DNA from: Glycomyces buryatensis
GTDB lineage: Bacteria > Actinomycetota > Actinomycetes > Mycobacteriales > Micromonosporaceae
DNA length: 62,268 nucleotides
Assembly (NCBI RefSeq): GCF_004912275.1
Contig: NZ_STGY01000024.1
Span: forward strand, 1-62,268
Reading direction: 5' to 3'
Below, piece after piece: positions 1 through 8,572 of this stretch. Position 1 is the stretch's first letter. Each line of letters begins with the position of its first letter. Below the pieces are notes generated by a model. That model saw only the letters and a program-made list of their open reading frames with translations, was not told the origin of the DNA and made no database searches. The translations under genes were made by a program, and so were the position numbers.

Positions 1-34
1 CGAGGTGATCCCGACAAGGCCGTCTCCCACCCGG

Positions 35-53
35 CCGGCCCACAAGGGGCCGG
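35..53. terminator. GC-rich hairpin, possible terminator
   Basis: Seven-base stem CCGGCCC (35-41) pairs with GGGCCGG (47-53) around a 5-nt loop. There is no T-run. It could end a transcript entering from outside the window, but no gene is visible to assign it to. Confidence 0.2.
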
Positions 54-408
54 GCAGCTGCGGGACCCGATAGCACTCGGGGGTGAGAACACTCCGACCC
101 CCGTACATGGGGGCGGTGGTTCTCGGAATCGGTCAGGACGGCGAGTCGGCCAGAGGCTTGGCGTAGTCTGCTTGCACCTACTCGACTCCTGTACTAATTC
201 CATATCCCTGTGCGTACCTCAATGATCCCCCTTTTCGGGTCCGGCCGCGTCACCCGATCGGGGATAAAACCCTCACGTTCCACACCAGACACATAGGGCT
301 GCAACCCAAACCGCCAGGCCCGCACCCTGCGGTCGGGCGTGTCGCTAGCCCCAGCCTCGGACCCGGCCGGGCGTGTCGACCGCCCGAGCTCCGGGGCCCG
401 TGAGTTCC

Positions 409-590
409 GGAAGCCTTGCCTCGCATACGGACACCGGCCCCCATCCACGCTCTTGTCGCCGATGCCTTTGGCGCAGCCCGGCCATCCACCGGCCCCGACC
501 TCGCCAGCGCACCGGTCCCCAATGCAGGCCTCACCGAGCGCCGCAACCCTCACCGACATCCGCACCGCCAGCGAACACGCCACCCGCACC
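409..590 (+). repeat. Dispersed repeat, copy A
   Basis: This segment is clearly similar to the reverse complement of about 61925-62100 at the other end of the window. The two share the exact 19-mer GCAGCCCGGCCATCCACCG, and the block CCCAATGCAGGCCTC lies the same short distance further on, with scattered matches on both sides. The copies are in opposite orientation about 61 kb apart. Neither encodes a recognisable protein, although both can be read as related short peptide stretches. The nature of the repeat (mobile remnant, intergenic repeat family or structured RNA) is unknown. Confidence 0.6.
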
Positions 591-623
591 CGCGTAGACG
601 CTCCATCTGACCAGCATTGCGAT

Positions 624-2606
624 TCACCGAGGAGCGGCGGCGTCGAGGCGTGCGAGCCAGTCCGCGATGGGTCCGGCGGTGAGCATGCCGCTTCCCGCGG
701 CGAGTTCACCGGCGGCCGGTTCGAGTGCCGCGCGGGCCCTGCTCATGGTCTCCCGGTCGCCGATTTCGATCGCCGCCGCGGATAGCAGGCACCACAGCGC
801 TTCGGCCAGGAGATCCGGCGGTGGTTCGGGAGCGCGGCGGAGCGCCTCGACCGCTTCCTCCCGTTGACCGCGAAAAGCCAGCAGCACCGGCTGAACCCAC
901 GGCGCATAGGGGCCCCAGTCGGGGCGGTCGTCCGGGTCGAGCACAGGTTCGGGCGGCGTGCGGCGCCAGACGCGAAGGCACAGCAGCGCCAACGGCAGCA
1001 GGCCCCGCTCTACCCCCGGCATGCCCGTCGATCCGAGCTGTTCCGCGGCCTCCCGGTAAGCCGCTTCGGATTCGGCGACCGAGGTGTCGCCGGCGGCCCG
1101 GCGCATAGCGCGGTACCCGCCGGTGAACACCGCGACCAGGGGCCGCTCGTGCCGCTCGGCGAGCCGATCCGCCGCCGCGGCGTGTTCGTCGGCCCCGGCG
1201 AAGTCCCCGAGCGCGCTCCGCGCCTGGACCCTGATGAGGCGACCGAGGATCTCGAATCCCGACAACCCGTGCAGCCGTGACAGTTCGACCAGCTCGGCAC
1301 CGATCGCGTCGCGCGCGGGAGCACGACCCGTCCGGTCGAAGCACTGCATATAGACGCCATTGAGCGCGAAGGCCAGCAGCGTCGGATCACCGAGACGTCG
1401 CGCGATGCGCTCGGCCTCCTCGGCGGCTCGGCGCGCCCGGGGCTCTCCCGTGGCGCGGGATTCCAGCGCCATCACGGTCAGCAGCCGTGCCCGGACCGCG
1501 TCGCTCGCGTCCGCGGGCAGTGCGGCGAGGGCGCGTTCGGCGGCGGCCACCACGCGGGAGGCCAGCGCCGGGTCATCCGAGCGGGTCCAGATCGCGGGCA
1601 CGTCGTGATCGCCGATGACGCGGGCGGTCAGTTCGGGATCACCACGTTGCTCGGCGGCATCGATGGCCGCGATCCGCTGTTCCCGCGCCGCCGCGAGTCC
1701 GGTCGGGCCGGTGAGCGCGACCTCCCGCAATAGCGAGACCGTGGACTCCAGGCGGGCGCGCGAATCCGCCGTCACCGCTCGCTCCCAGGCCGCCGTGGCC
1801 CGGCTCCAGGGTTGGTCGGTCCGAGGATCCGACTCGTCGCGCTGGCGCAGCAGGTCCGCTTCCAGCCGACGCAACCGCGGACTCGGTTCGAGCCCGAGCC
1901 GATCGCGGAGCATGCCGCTCGCACGGCGGACCACGGCCAGCGCATCCGCTTGCCGCCCACTGCGATACAGGCCGAGCGCCATCAGCCGCCAGGCGTCCTC
2001 GCGCCAGGGATGGTCAGCGGTGTGGGCCTCCAGATCGGGGACGGCTTCGGAGGGACGGTCGAGGGCCAGCAGCGCCTCGGCCCGCCGCTCGACCGCGGTC
2101 AAGCGCAGTTCCTCGAGGCGGGTGTGCTCGGCGCGCGCCCACGATTCGTCCTCGAAGCCGGCCAGCGCGGGGCCACGCCACCAATGCGAGGCCTCATCGA
2201 GCAGATCCAGGGCCCGCCCCGGCGCGGCGCCGGATGCGGACTCCAGGGCCGCCTCGAATCTCCAAGCGTCAACGGACTGCGGGTCAGCGCGAAGCGCATA
2301 GCCGGGCCCCTCGGTGACCAGGAGCCGAGCCGGCGAGCGGGGCGCCCGGTCGGGCTCCAATGCGCGGCGGAGCGCGGCGACGAAGGTGCGAAGAGCCGAC
2401 ACCGCTCCTTCGGGCGGAGCCACCCACAGATCGCCCACGAGACGGTCGACCGGAACGACGCGGCCGCGCGCGATAAGCAGCCGGGCCAGCACCGCCCGGT
2501 GCCGCGGCCCCCGCAGACCGATCGGCGCGCCCTCACCGTCCCAGGCCGCCACCGACCCGAGGGTCCCGAATTCGACCCGCACCCGCCCCACCGCCTCTCC
2601 CCGCAT
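624..2606 (-). CDS. SARP-type transcriptional regulator with BTAD domain
   Basis: A 660-residue protein. It starts with a winged-helix DNA-binding domain (about residues 10-95; the IGLRGPRHRAVLARLLI and VPVDRLVGDLW segments are typical of AfsR/SARP proteins). A bacterial transcriptional activation domain follows (about 100-245, with WWRGPALAGFEDESW and the DRPSEAVPDLEAH helices). The remaining 400 residues are helical and TPR-like. Unlike full-length AfsR it has no P-loop NB-ARC domain. The first ATG has a poor ribosome site; in-frame GTG codons at 2591 and 2582 follow GGGGAGAGG and may be the true start. It is transcribed away from the hydrolase at 2690, which makes that gene a possible target. 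SARPs usually activate secondary-metabolite or stress genes; the effector here is unknown. Confidence 0.85.
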   Translation of the reverse strand: MRGEAVGRVRVEFGTLGSVAAWDGEGAPIGLRGPRHRAVLARLLIARGRVVPVDRLVGDLWVAPPEGAVSALRTFVAALRRALEPDRAPRSPARLLVTEGPGYALRADPQSVDAWRFEAALESASGAAPGRALDLLDEASHWWRGPALAGFEDESWARAEHTRLEELRLTAVERRAEALLALDRPSEAVPDLEAHTADHPWREDAWRLMALGLYRSGRQADALAVVRRASGMLRDRLGLEPSPRLRRLEADLLRQRDESDPRTDQPWSRATAAWERAVTADSRARLESTVSLLREVALTGPTGLAAAREQRIAAIDAAEQRGDPELTARVIGDHDVPAIWTRSDDPALASRVVAAAERALAALPADASDAVRARLLTVMALESRATGEPRARRAAEEAERIARRLGDPTLLAFALNGVYMQCFDRTGRAPARDAIGAELVELSRLHGLSGFEILGRLIRVQARSALGDFAGADEHAAAADRLAERHERPLVAVFTGGYRAMRRAAGDTSVAESEAAYREAAEQLGSTGMPGVERGLLPLALLCLRVWRRTPPEPVLDPDDRPDWGPYAPWVQPVLLAFRGQREEAVEALRRAPEPPPDLLAEALWCLLSAAAIEIGDRETMSRARAALEPAAGELAAGSGMLTAGPIADWLARLDAAAPR

Positions 2607-2689
2607 GGCCCGGCCACGATAGCGCGCTCATCGAATGCTCATCGCCCGCTCGCAGACTCAGGAGTACCGACATGAGAGAAGGAAACACC

Positions 2690-3577
2690 ATGACCGTCCG
2701 AATTCCCGGTTTCGACTACCGCCGCATCGCCGTCGGCGGCCCCATCGCGCTCAATGCGGCGATCGGCGGCAGCGGCGACCCGATCGTCCTGCTGCACGGC
2801 TTCCCGCAGACGCACCTCATGTGGCGCCATGTCGCGTCCGATCTGGCCAGGGACTACACCGTGATCGTCCCCGACCTGCGCGGCTACGGCGAAAGCGACA
2901 AACCCGAGGCGCGCGGCGCCGAAACCTACGCCAAACGGACCATGGCCGCCGACGTCGTCGCCCTCGCCCGCGCGCTCGGCTTCGAGCAGTTCGCGCTGGC
3001 CGGACACGACCGCGGCGCGCTCGTCGCCTTCCGGGCGGGACTCGACCACCCCGGAGCGGTGACGCGGCTCGGCCTCTTCGACACTCCGCCGACAGTGGAC
3101 ATGTGGGAGGTGCTGCACGGCGCGGACGCCGCGGTGGCCTTCCACCTGTACCTCATGGCGCAGCCGCCGGGCCTGCCCGAACGGATGATCGCCGCTAGCG
3201 CCGACGAGTTCTTCGGGCATTTCCTCGACACCTGGATCGGGGATGTCGACGCGATTCCGGCCGAGGTCCGCGCCGAGTACCTGCGCGCCTCGCGCGAGGC
3301 GGTTCCTTCCATTGTGGCCGACTTCCGCGCCTCGGCCGGAATCGACCTCGAGCACGACCGGGCCGACCGCAGGGCCGGGAGGCGCCTGGCCGTGCCGGTC
3401 ACCGTGGTCCAGCAGGACTGGGGCTCGGTCCTCGGTTTCGACGCGGCGGCACTGTGGCGGACCTGGACACCCGACCTTGACCACCGCACGACCCGGGCGG
3501 GTCACTTCATGGCCGAAGAGGCGCCGGCCGAGATCGTCGCGGCGCTGCGGGACCTCCTCACTCGCCGGCCGATCTGA
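2690..3577 (+). CDS. Alpha/beta hydrolase of the haloacetate dehalogenase / epoxide hydrolase type
   Basis: About 295 residues with the alpha/beta-hydrolase core. It has the oxyanion motif LLHGFPQTHLMW, the nucleophile elbow GHDRGALVAF with Asp rather than Ser as nucleophile, the acid in LFDTPPT and the base in GHFMAEEAP. The layout matches fluoroacetate dehalogenases closely. Two positions that, as I recall, bind the halide in that family are changed: the Trp of the HW pair is Leu (FHLYLMAQP) and the Tyr of DYRA is Phe (DFRA), so dehalogenation is doubtful and an epoxide or ester substrate is possible. The start at 2690 follows GAGAGAAGGA; an in-frame ATG at 2672, with its own GGAG, is the alternative. 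Confidence 0.8.
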   Translation: MTVRIPGFDYRRIAVGGPIALNAAIGGSGDPIVLLHGFPQTHLMWRHVASDLARDYTVIVPDLRGYGESDKPEARGAETYAKRTMAADVVALARALGFEQFALAGHDRGALVAFRAGLDHPGAVTRLGLFDTPPTVDMWEVLHGADAAVAFHLYLMAQPPGLPERMIAASADEFFGHFLDTWIGDVDAIPAEVRAEYLRASREAVPSIVADFRASAGIDLEHDRADRRAGRRLAVPVTVVQQDWGSVLGFDAAALWRTWTPDLDHRTTRAGHFMAEEAPAEIVAALRDLLTRRPI

Positions 3578-3584
3578 AAGTGGG

Positions 3585-3626
3585 TTGTCAATGCGGGCTA
3601 CTCGCCGGTACCGTGAAGGTTCACGG
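3585..3626 (+). promoter_or_regulatory. Promoter and operator of the LacI gene (autoregulation)
   Basis: A candidate -35 TTGTCA (3585-3590) and -10 TACCGT (3609-3614) precede the regulator. The palindrome CCGTGAA-GG-TTCACGG (3611-3626) overlaps the -10. The same 16-mer recurs before the ABC permease gene, and both sites overlap the end of the -10 in the same way. This strongly suggests that the LacI protein represses its own gene. Confidence 0.7.
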
Positions 3627-3754
3627 ACCTGTTCTGGGAGTGAATTCTGATGCACGACGACATTTGAGTGGGAACCGCCCGGTCCTACGCGATCGATGGC
3701 GACCGCTGAAACGACAGCCAATAGCATGAGTACGTGCGAGAGAAGGATTCCCCA

Positions 3755-4744
3755 GTGGGCAAACGCGTGACGATCCTCGATGTCGCCGAGGCGGCCAACG
3801 TATCGCGGCAGACGGTGACGCGCGCGATGAACGACATGGACGACATCAGCGCGAAGACCCGGCAGCGCGTGCTGGATGCCGCGGAGCGACTCGGTTACCG
3901 CCCGAGCCGGCAGGCCCGCAACCTCGTGTCCCGGGAGAAGACGCACGCGCTCGGGCTCGTGGTCGCCTCCTTCCGCAATCCGTACTACACTGAGATCGCC
4001 GCGGATCTGCTCTCGGCCGCCACCGAACGCGGCTGGCAGCTCATCATGGCCGCCGCCGAGGGCGAGGTCGCCGATGCCCTGGATCTTCTGTCCACACAGG
4101 TCGACGCCGTGGTCTGCCACTTCGGCGGCACCGACGCCGAACTCCTGGAGGCCAGTCGGGGTCTGCCGGTGATCCGTTTGGAGGCCGAGAGCACCCTCGC
4201 GGGCGTCCATTCGGTCGAACTCGACCTCGAATCCGGTCTGGTCGAGGCGATCGCCGCGCTGCGCGCCAAGGGCGCCCGGCGCTTCGGGATGGTCGACTCG
4301 AACTACACGCTGCGGGACATCGGGGCCTACGAGCCCTCGCCGCGGCGCGTCTGGTTCGAACGGGAGGTCGGCGAGCAGCTCACCGAGGTGGTGGTGGGGG
4401 AGGAGACCATCTCCGGCGGCAGCAGGGCCTTCGCGGACCTGATGGAACGCCGGCCCGACACCGACGCGGTGCTCATGTTCAACGACCTGATGGCGCTCGG
4501 GGCCGTCCAGAGCGCGCACGCGCTCGGCCTCGCGGTCCCGGGCCAGGTCCGCATCGTCGGCGTGGACGGATTGGCGCTCGGCGAAGCGGTCGACCCGCCG
4601 CTCACCACGATCTCGCTCGATACCCAGGGCCTCGCGGCGAACGCGATGGACATCGTGGAGATCCTGGCGAAGGCCCAGTTCGCCCGCCTTGACCCGATTC
4701 ATCGCATCGTCCGCGCGAAGGTGCTGTGGCGGGCCTCGGCCTGA
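3755..4744 (+). CDS. LacI family transcriptional regulator of the sugar locus
   Basis: A 329-residue repressor. The N-terminal helix-turn-helix carries the classic VTILDVAEAANVSRQTVTRA and DISAKTRQRV segments plus the hinge helix RPSRQARNL. A periplasmic-binding-protein-like effector domain follows from about residue 60, starting HALGLVVASFRNPYY. The GTG at 3755 is preceded by AGAAGGA at 7 nt; an upstream in-frame GTG at 3734 would add seven residues. It lies directly before the ABC importer, and identical operators occur in front of both genes. The effector is probably an oligosaccharide or sugar produced by the downstream enzymes. Confidence 0.93.
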   Translation: MGKRVTILDVAEAANVSRQTVTRAMNDMDDISAKTRQRVLDAAERLGYRPSRQARNLVSREKTHALGLVVASFRNPYYTEIAADLLSAATERGWQLIMAAAEGEVADALDLLSTQVDAVVCHFGGTDAELLEASRGLPVIRLEAESTLAGVHSVELDLESGLVEAIAALRAKGARRFGMVDSNYTLRDIGAYEPSPRRVWFEREVGEQLTEVVVGEETISGGSRAFADLMERRPDTDAVLMFNDLMALGAVQSAHALGLAVPGQVRIVGVDGLALGEAVDPPLTTISLDTQGLAANAMDIVEILAKAQFARLDPIHRIVRAKVLWRASA

Positions 4745-4780
4745 GCTAGGCCTGGACTTGGAAAAAGTCTGTCAGGAGTC

Positions 4781-4843
4781 TTGACAGGAATACTTCCCGT
4801 CAATATCGTGAACCTTCACGGGAATCTCCGTGAAGGTTCACGG
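4781..4843 (+). promoter_or_regulatory. Main promoter of the sugar ABC operon with two tandem LacI operators
   Basis: A near-consensus promoter: TTGACA (4781-4786), a 17-nt spacer, and TATCGT (4804-4809). Operator 1, CGTGAA-CC-TTCACG (4807-4820), overlaps the -10. Operator 2, CCGTGAA-GG-TTCACGG (4828-4843), lies downstream. The centres are 22 bp apart, about two helical turns, so bound repressors would sit on the same face of the DNA. The second operator matches the site before the LacI gene base for base. Confidence 0.8.
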
Positions 4844-4862
4844 GACAGTTCGCGAAGGAGCG

Positions 4863-4928
4863 ATGGTGCAGTTCATGAACGGGGAGCGCCGCCATACGGC
4901 GCACAGGACGAGGCGGGCGGAACGGTGA
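4863..4928 (+). CDS. Possible 21-codon leader peptide before the permease
   Basis: A short frame begins ATGGTG two bases after AAGGAG (4855-4860); its second codon, GTG at 4866, has better spacing. It encodes a basic peptide and stops with TGA at 4926-4928, overlapping the proposed GTG start of the permease (GTGA). The strong Shine-Dalgarno sequence and the overlap would suit translational coupling, since the permease start itself has only a weak ribosome site. It could equally be a chance frame in the 5' leader. Confidence 0.25.
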   Translation: MVQFMNGERRHTAHRTRRAER

Positions 4929-5878
4929 CCGCGGCAGTGGAAGCGCGGACCGCGATGACCCTCCGCGAACGCCGCCGAACGACCCGCAGACGGAACCTGC
5001 GCCGGCATTGGCAGCTCTATCTGCTGCTCATCCTCCCCGTGGCCTACTTCGTCATCTTCCAGTACATCCCGATGGCGAACAATGTGATCGCGTTCAAGGA
5101 CTACAACGTGGTCGACGGGATCTGGGGCAGTCCCTGGGCCGGCTTCGAGCACTTCGAGCGGTTCTTCGCCAACCCGGTCGCCTGGGACCTCATCCGCAAC
5201 ACGCTGATGCTGAGCCTCTACGGCTTCCTGGCCGGGTTCCCCATCCCGATCATCATCGCGCTGGCCCTCAACGAGGTGCGGGTGAAGTTCTTCAAGCGCA
5301 CCGTCCAGATGGTCACCTATGCGCCGCACTTCATCTCGACGGTCATCGTCGTCTCGATGCTCATCCTGATCTTCTCGCCCCGCATCGGATTCATGGCCGA
5401 CGTCCTCGGCTTCTTCGGCATGTCCGAGAACCTCCTCGCGAACCCCGACGCCTTCAGGAGCGTCTACGTCTGGAGCGACATCTGGCAGACGGCGGGGTAC
5501 TCGGCGATCATCTACATGGCTGCGCTCGCCGGCATCGATCCGAGCCTGTACGAGGCCGCCCGGCTCGACGGGGCCTCCCGCCTCCAGAAGATCCGGCACG
5601 TCGACCTGCCCGGCATCGCACCGACGGTCGTGGTGGTGATGATCCTCAGCGTCGGCTCCGTCATGGCGATCGGCTTCGAGAAGGCGTTCCTGCTGCAGAA
5701 CCCCCTCAACCTCTCGACCTCGGAGATCATCGCGACCTACACGTACAAGATCGGCCTGCTCAATGCCGACTTCAGCCTCGCGACCGCGGTCGGGCTGTTC
5801 AACTCCGTCATCAATCTCATCCTGCTCCTGGCCGTCAACACCGTCTCCAAGCGCGTGACCGGCAACGGACTGTGGTGA
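4925..5878 (+). CDS. Sugar ABC transporter permease, LplB type (COG4209)
   Basis: About 317 residues with six membrane segments, beginning with a basic cytoplasmic N-terminus and the family segment LLILPVAYFVIFQYIPM. The ATPase-contact (EAA) loop reads EAARLDGASRLQKIRHVDLPG. This is a CUT1-like permease that pairs with a COG0395 partner, here the next gene, for import of oligosaccharides. The GTG at 4925 is preferred; ATG at 4955 is an alternative. Reading from the upstream TTG at 4781 would put the start on the -35 box. The operon has no ATP-binding subunit, so a shared MsiK/MsmK-like ATPase encoded elsewhere is implied. Confidence 0.9.
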   Translation: MTAAVEARTAMTLRERRRTTRRRNLRRHWQLYLLLILPVAYFVIFQYIPMANNVIAFKDYNVVDGIWGSPWAGFEHFERFFANPVAWDLIRNTLMLSLYGFLAGFPIPIIIALALNEVRVKFFKRTVQMVTYAPHFISTVIVVSMLILIFSPRIGFMADVLGFFGMSENLLANPDAFRSVYVWSDIWQTAGYSAIIYMAALAGIDPSLYEAARLDGASRLQKIRHVDLPGIAPTVVVVMILSVGSVMAIGFEKAFLLQNPLNLSTSEIIATYTYKIGLLNADFSLATAVGLFNSVINLILLLAVNTVSKRVTGNGLW

Positions 5879-5892
5879 AGGGAGCGCATGCA

Positions 5893-6855
5893 ATGACCCT
5901 CAAGACCGCGACCCGAGCGGAACTCGAAACCGAGCCGGAGGCGAAGCGCCGCAAGCCGAAGCGCCGCCGCTCCACCCAGGTCCAGGACACTCCTGTCGAC
6001 CGGCTCTTCATGGTCGGCGTCTATGTCCTCCTGACGACCTTCCTGCTCATCGTGCTCGTGCCGTTGATCAATATCGTCGCCAGCTCGTTCTCCAGCCCCG
6101 CCGCGGTGTCGGGCGGGCGGGTGTTCCTGTGGCCGGTCGAATTCACGTTCCGCGGATACGAAGCGGTGCTGAACAACGAGGCCATCCTCGCCGGATTCGG
6201 CAACTCGCTGTTCTACGCCGTGGTCGGGACGCTCGTCAGCGTGGCCCTCACGGTGATGATCGCCTATCCGCTCTCCCGCAGTGAACTCGTGGGACGGCGC
6301 GCCCTGATCGGCGGCGTCCTGTTCACGATGCTGTTCTCCGGCGGGCTGATCCCGACCTACATGGTCGTGCGGGCGCTCGGGATGCTCGACACCCGGTGGG
6401 CCATGATCATTCCCGCCGCGATCGGGGCCTGGCAGGTGCTCATCGCGATGACCTTCTTCCGCTCCTCGATCCCGGGGGAGCTGTACGAGGCGGCCCAGCT
6501 CGACGGCGCCTCGGACCTCCGCTTCCTGTGGTCGGTGGTGCTGCCGCTGTCGAAGCCGCTGCTGGCGGTCATTGCGCTCATGTACGGCATCGGGCAGTGG
6601 AACTCGTACTTCAGCGCCTTGATCTACCTGCGCAGCGAGGAGCTCTATCCGCTGCAGCTGGTGCTGCGGAACCTCCTGGTCCTCAATAACAACGCCGGGG
6701 GGACGAACCTCGCGGGCCAGATCGAGGCCCAGCAGATGGCCGACCTCATGAAGTTCTCGCTCATCGTCGTCTCCACCGTGCCCGTCATGCTCGTCTACCC
6801 GTTCGTGGCGAGGCACTTCAACAAGGGCGTGATGCTCGGCTCCGTGAAGGGCTGA
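5893..6855 (+). CDS. Sugar ABC transporter permease, YtcP type (COG0395)
   Basis: A 320-residue partner permease with six membrane segments. After a Lys/Arg-rich N-terminus come LLIVLVPLINIVASSFSSP and the EAA loop EAAQLDGASDLRFLWSVVLPLSKP. The C-terminal end ARHFNKGVMLGSVKG is typical of this subfamily. It starts 14 bp after the LplB-type gene, behind AAGGGAG. It forms the membrane heterodimer with that gene and works with the lipoprotein encoded next. Confidence 0.92.
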   Translation: MTLKTATRAELETEPEAKRRKPKRRRSTQVQDTPVDRLFMVGVYVLLTTFLLIVLVPLINIVASSFSSPAAVSGGRVFLWPVEFTFRGYEAVLNNEAILAGFGNSLFYAVVGTLVSVALTVMIAYPLSRSELVGRRALIGGVLFTMLFSGGLIPTYMVVRALGMLDTRWAMIIPAAIGAWQVLIAMTFFRSSIPGELYEAAQLDGASDLRFLWSVVLPLSKPLLAVIALMYGIGQWNSYFSALIYLRSEELYPLQLVLRNLLVLNNNAGGTNLAGQIEAQQMADLMKFSLIVVSTVPVMLVYPFVARHFNKGVMLGSVKG

Positions 6856-6914
6856 CCTGCGCCTCCGATACCTCCCCTCAAGCCCATCAACTCCTCAATG
6901 AAAGGCAGTCAACG

Positions 6915-8555
6915 ATGACCAACAGATTTGCCCGAGCGGCGGCGGCCGGAGCGGCCTTGGCCGTGGCGGCCGGCGCGTTCGCCGCGTGCTCCTCGGAGTC
7001 GGAGACCAGTCCGGACGACGTGATCACCATCTTCGCTCCCCAGGGCGGCGACGGGGACCTGGACGACAACGCGTTCACGAAGGTCCTCGAGGAGAAGTTC
7101 GACGTCGACCTCCAGTTCGAGACGACCACCTACGATGCGGCCGCTGCCGCGGAGAAACGGCAGACCTCCCTCGCCAGCGGCGACTACCCGGACGCCTACA
7201 TGCTCATCCCGTGGGTCAACCAGTTCACCAACGAGGAGCTGGTGAAGCTCGGAGGCCAGGGCGTCATCGTCCCGCTCGACGACCTGATCGGCGAGGATAC
7301 CCCGAACATCACCGCCGCGTTCGAGAAGGAACCCGACTTCAAGGAGATGGCGACCTCCACGGACGGGAACATCTGGGGGCTTCCCGCGTGGAACGACTGC
7401 TACCACTGCTCGTACGGCGCGAAGCTGTGGATGAACTCCGCCTGGTTGGAGGCCGTCGACCTCGAGCAGCCCACCACGCCCGAGGAATTGCGGACGGTGC
7501 TGGAGGCGTTCAAGACGCAGGATCCCAACGGCAACGGCAAAGCCGATGAGATCCCCCTCTCCGGGGAGGTCGGCAGTTCGGTCCTCCCGTATCTGATGAA
7601 CCCGTTCGTCTACACCCAGTACTCCAACTCGGACGGCACCATCCCGGGCTCGCTCGGGGCCGTCGACGGCGAGGCCGTCCTGCAGCCAACCCGTGACGAA
7701 TGGCGGGAGGGAATCTCCTACGTCGCGTCCCTGTACGAGGACGGCCTGATCGACGAGGCCGCCTTCACGCAGAACGGTGAGGCGCTCAGTGCCAAGGGCA
7801 ACAGCGCGGACGGCGTGATCCTCGGATCGGTCACCACGCTGCACCCGGGCTTCGTCAACGCCGATAACGAAGACGGGCGCTACACGCAGTACGACGCGGT
7901 ACCGCCGCTGACCGGACCGAACGGCTCCGACACGACCTGGGCCGGCCCCGTCAGCTCGGGTGGCGCGACCTTCGTCATCACGAACCGCTCCAGTGAGGCC
8001 AAGCAGCGGAAGCTCATGGAGATCGCGGACTTCATCGTTTCGTATGAGGGTCACGTTCCGGCCGAGTTCGGTGTCGAGGGCGTCAACTGGGCCAAGCCCG
8101 AGGCGGGCGATGTGGCCCTCGATGAGGACGCCGAGCCGCTGTTCAAGACCCTCACGCCTCCCGAGGGCGAGGGCCTGAACAATTCCTGGGGCGCGATCGC
8201 GCAGATCTTCAGCGACGAGGATTTCCGCAACGGCCAGGTCACCGGGACCGACATCTACGAACCCGCCGGTTATGAGCGCCGCCTGTTCGAGGCCACGGAG
8301 CTGTACGAGGGCCACGAGTCCGACGAGGCGTTCCCGTACTGGGACGTCACGGTGACCGGCGAGGCCGCTTCGGAGCTCGCGACGATCCAGACCAACGTGG
8401 AGAGCTTCGTCGTCCAGGCGGGCGCGGAGTTCGCCACCGGAGTCCGGGACATCGAGAGCGATGAGGACTGGGCCGAGTTCCAGCAGAATCTCACCGATCT
8501 CGGCGCCGACCGCTACATCGAGATCTACCAACAGGCCTGGGACGAGTCCAAGTAG
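6915..8555 (+). CDS. Extracellular oligosaccharide-binding lipoprotein of the ABC importer
   Basis: A 546-residue family-1 solute-binding protein. The N-terminus has a signal peptide ending in a lipobox (AFAAC) and an acidic linker, so it is anchored to the outer face of the membrane. DPNGNGKADEIP (about residues 198-209) resembles the calcium-binding insertion common in the large LplA-type binding proteins that partner COG4209/COG0395 permeases. The gene follows the permeases by about 60 bp. The ligand cannot be read from sequence; the neighbouring lyases and glycosidases point to a plant or algal uronate-rich oligosaccharide. Confidence 0.9.
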   Translation: MTNRFARAAAAGAALAVAAGAFAACSSESETSPDDVITIFAPQGGDGDLDDNAFTKVLEEKFDVDLQFETTTYDAAAAAEKRQTSLASGDYPDAYMLIPWVNQFTNEELVKLGGQGVIVPLDDLIGEDTPNITAAFEKEPDFKEMATSTDGNIWGLPAWNDCYHCSYGAKLWMNSAWLEAVDLEQPTTPEELRTVLEAFKTQDPNGNGKADEIPLSGEVGSSVLPYLMNPFVYTQYSNSDGTIPGSLGAVDGEAVLQPTRDEWREGISYVASLYEDGLIDEAAFTQNGEALSAKGNSADGVILGSVTTLHPGFVNADNEDGRYTQYDAVPPLTGPNGSDTTWAGPVSSGGATFVITNRSSEAKQRKLMEIADFIVSYEGHVPAEFGVEGVNWAKPEAGDVALDEDAEPLFKTLTPPEGEGLNNSWGAIAQIFSDEDFRNGQVTGTDIYEPAGYERRLFEATELYEGHESDEAFPYWDVTVTGEAASELATIQTNVESFVVQAGAEFATGVRDIESDEDWAEFQQNLTDLGADRYIEIYQQAWDESK

Positions 8556-8572
8556 TCCCGTCGCATTCCGAT

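Larger units (their letters stand above)
1..623. other. Non-coding region at window start
   Basis: I find no convincing gene here. The open frames on both strands are low-complexity, rich in Arg, Pro and Gly, and show no family signature. The stretch holds a GC-rich hairpin at 35-53, a short hairpin at 98-113, and a copy of a dispersed repeat at about 409-590. The SARP gene on the minus strand ends at 624, so part of this region is its 3' flank. Confidence 0.6.

Noticed and set aside
4781..4924. N-terminal extension of the LplB-type permease from a TTG at 4781
   Set aside because: That TTG is the first triplet of the near-consensus -35 box, and the extension would translate through the operators.
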